Part shown: positions 63,269-64,000 of the stretch, in pieces | Layout of the letters: each line of letters starts with the position of its first letter | Position numbering within the stretch: position 1 is the first letter of the stretch | Source: an uncultured Nonlabens sp. | GTDB lineage: Bacteria; Bacteroidota; Bacteroidia; Flavobacteriales; Flavobacteriaceae | Direction of reading: 5' to 3' | Assembly: GCF_947495285.1 (NCBI RefSeq) | Contig: NZ_CANLXZ010000008.1 | Coordinates: 1 to 64,000, forward strand | Length of the DNA stretch: 64,000 nucleotides | Notes under the pieces: generated by a model | Told to the model about the DNA's origin: nothing | Databases searched by the model: none | The model's input: the letters and a program-made list of their open reading frames with translations, nothing else | Program-made: the position numbers and the translations under genes

Positions 63269-63284
63269 CGCTTTCGCGAAAGCG
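63269..63284. repeat. Palindrome copy 18 (exact), intergenic
   Basis: Located 95 bp upstream of the RimK-associated protease gene. Confidence 0.9.
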
Positions 63285-63378
63285 GAACAACTTTCAAAGA
63301 ACACCTAATTATTTATGCTATGTACTTATTATATCGTGTAATAATTATGCATCTTTGCTTGAATAATTAAACACAAAA

Positions 63379-63816
63379 TTGGCAACTAAAAAAACAATCA
63401 TAGGTCGCACCGATCGTGCAGATTTCCCTAAATTACAGATAGAAGGGATAGATATCAAAATTGATACAGGAGCATATACCAGTAGTATTCACTGCAAGGA
63501 TATAGAAGAGATAGATGGTGTTTTACACACCACGCTTCTAGATGTGGAGCATGAGCAATACCATGGTAAGCGATTAAGTTTTGAAGAATATAAAATTACT
63601 AGTGTACGCAGTAGTAATGGTAGTGTAGAAATGCGATATGAAGTTCAAGGAAATATTAGACTTTTTAAGAAACTCTATAAAATTTCTTTAACCCTAAGTA
63701 ATCGTGAAGAAATGAAATATCCAGTTTTAATAGGCCGCAAATTTCTATCCCCTAAATTTATAGTAGATCCTGAGTTACAGGACGTTTCATATTTACAATC
63801 ACAACATGAAGATTAA
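63379..63816 (+). CDS. RimK-associated retropepsin-like protease
   Basis: A 145-aa protein of the ATP-dependent zinc protease/RloA (DUF785) family starting at TTG. The retropepsin-like site is IKIDTGAYTSSIHC (~26-39), with VRSSNGSVEMR and PVLIGRKFLSPKFIVDP completing the fold. It overlaps the next gene (RimK-type ligase) by 11 bp, the standard pairing. Confidence 0.85.
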   Translation: MATKKTIIGRTDRADFPKLQIEGIDIKIDTGAYTSSIHCKDIEEIDGVLHTTLLDVEHEQYHGKRLSFEEYKITSVRSSNGSVEMRYEVQGNIRLFKKLYKISLTLSNREEMKYPVLIGRKFLSPKFIVDPELQDVSYLQSQHED

Positions 63817-64000
63817 TATCTTATCTCGTAGTACAAGTCTCTACAGTACCAAAAGACTCATAGAAGAGGCTAGAAAAGCTGGCCATATCGCAAAAGCAAT
63901 AAATGTGCTCCATTGTGATATAAAACTAGAAAAGCAAAAACCTACCGTATATTATCATGGTGAACGTCTCGTTACACCAGACGCTATTATACCTCGTGTA
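63806..64000 (+). CDS. rimK: RimK-type ATP-grasp ligase, truncated at window end
   Basis: The first 65 codons (MKINILSRSTSLYSTKRLIE..., later PTVYYHGERLVTPDAIIPRV) match the N-terminal preATP-grasp region of RimK/alpha-L-glutamate ligases. RimK adds glutamates to ribosomal protein S6 or makes related poly-glutamate products; the rest of the gene lies beyond the window, so catalytic residues cannot be seen. Confidence 0.85.
   Translation, partial: MKINILSRSTSLYSTKRLIEEARKAGHIAKAINVLHCDIKLEKQKPTVYYHGERLVTPDAIIPRV

Overview
The window is AT-rich chromosomal DNA of a member of the Bacteroidetes, almost certainly a marine-type Flavobacteriaceae. Support comes from the aerotolerance (Bat) operon, a GLPGLI protein next to a TonB-dependent outer-membrane receptor, many Cys-anchored lipoproteins, promoter-like TAnnTTTG boxes close to start codons, and a Bacteroidetes-style second DnaE/DinB/SRAP/S24-repressor set. 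The genus cannot be fixed from sequence alone. No rRNA, tRNA, CRISPR array or classical insertion sequence was seen.

Layout. 0.2-1.7 kb: ankyrin protein and a YozG-like regulator/DUF2975 pair with a tail-duplicated miniature gene. 2.0-7.8 kb: biotin synthesis (bioF, a DUF2007 zinc-ribbon protein, bioD, bioA, a KAS I/II-type ketoacyl synthase, bioB). 7.9-11.5 kb: JmjC-like protein, RecX, HemB, a lipoprotein and an SDR. 11.7-20.8 kb: MoxR-DUF58-BatA/B/C/D/E operon. 20.9-30.6 kb: SulP transporter, GpsA, ALDH7, a FolK-deoxynucleoside kinase fusion, queuosine-precursor transporter, AsmA-like protein. 30.6-39.4 kb: DNA-repair and mutagenesis block (TIGR03915/TIGR03916 pair, second DnaE, DinB, SRAP, LexA-like S24 repressor) controlled by a cluster of GGAAnnnTTCC sites. 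39.4-44.3 kb: DUF2461 protein, a lipoprotein pseudogene, WaaA and a sugar aminotransferase. 44.5-45.6 kb: a tandem array of hairpin-bounded units, one of which carries a DUF559 nuclease gene. 45.6-64 kb: ABC1 kinase, TetR, lipoproteins, AspS, HemH, MATE, thioesterase, EamA, ArsC-like, Cys/Met PLP enzyme, TonB receptor/GLPGLI, and the start of a RimK-type ligase operon.

Two signals stand out. First, the DUF559 array (44544-45567): each unit is bounded by a left hairpin (A) and a right hairpin (B) that are imperfect inverted copies of each other. Short ~160-bp units keep the last ~35 nt of the DUF559 gene, like internally deleted non-autonomous derivatives, and one decayed hairpin keeps its pairing through compensatory changes. 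This looks like a mobile or selfish element with a PD-(D/E)XK/Vsr-like nuclease instead of a known transposase. Second, a 16-bp perfect palindrome, CGCTTTCGCGAAAGCG, occurs 12 times exactly and 6 more times with small changes. It is spread through intergenic DNA and through genes in all three reading frames, where it supplies peptides such as AFAKA, FRES and LSRKR in BioF, RecX, BatC, the FolK/kinase linker, DnaE and AspS.

Several genes appear broken or have no ordinary start: a lipoprotein with two in-frame stops, a peptidoglycan-binding protein with one, a lipoprotein whose start codon seems lost, and the folK fusion with no ATG/GTG/TTG. All functional statements are from reading the sequence and family knowledge; no database search was run.
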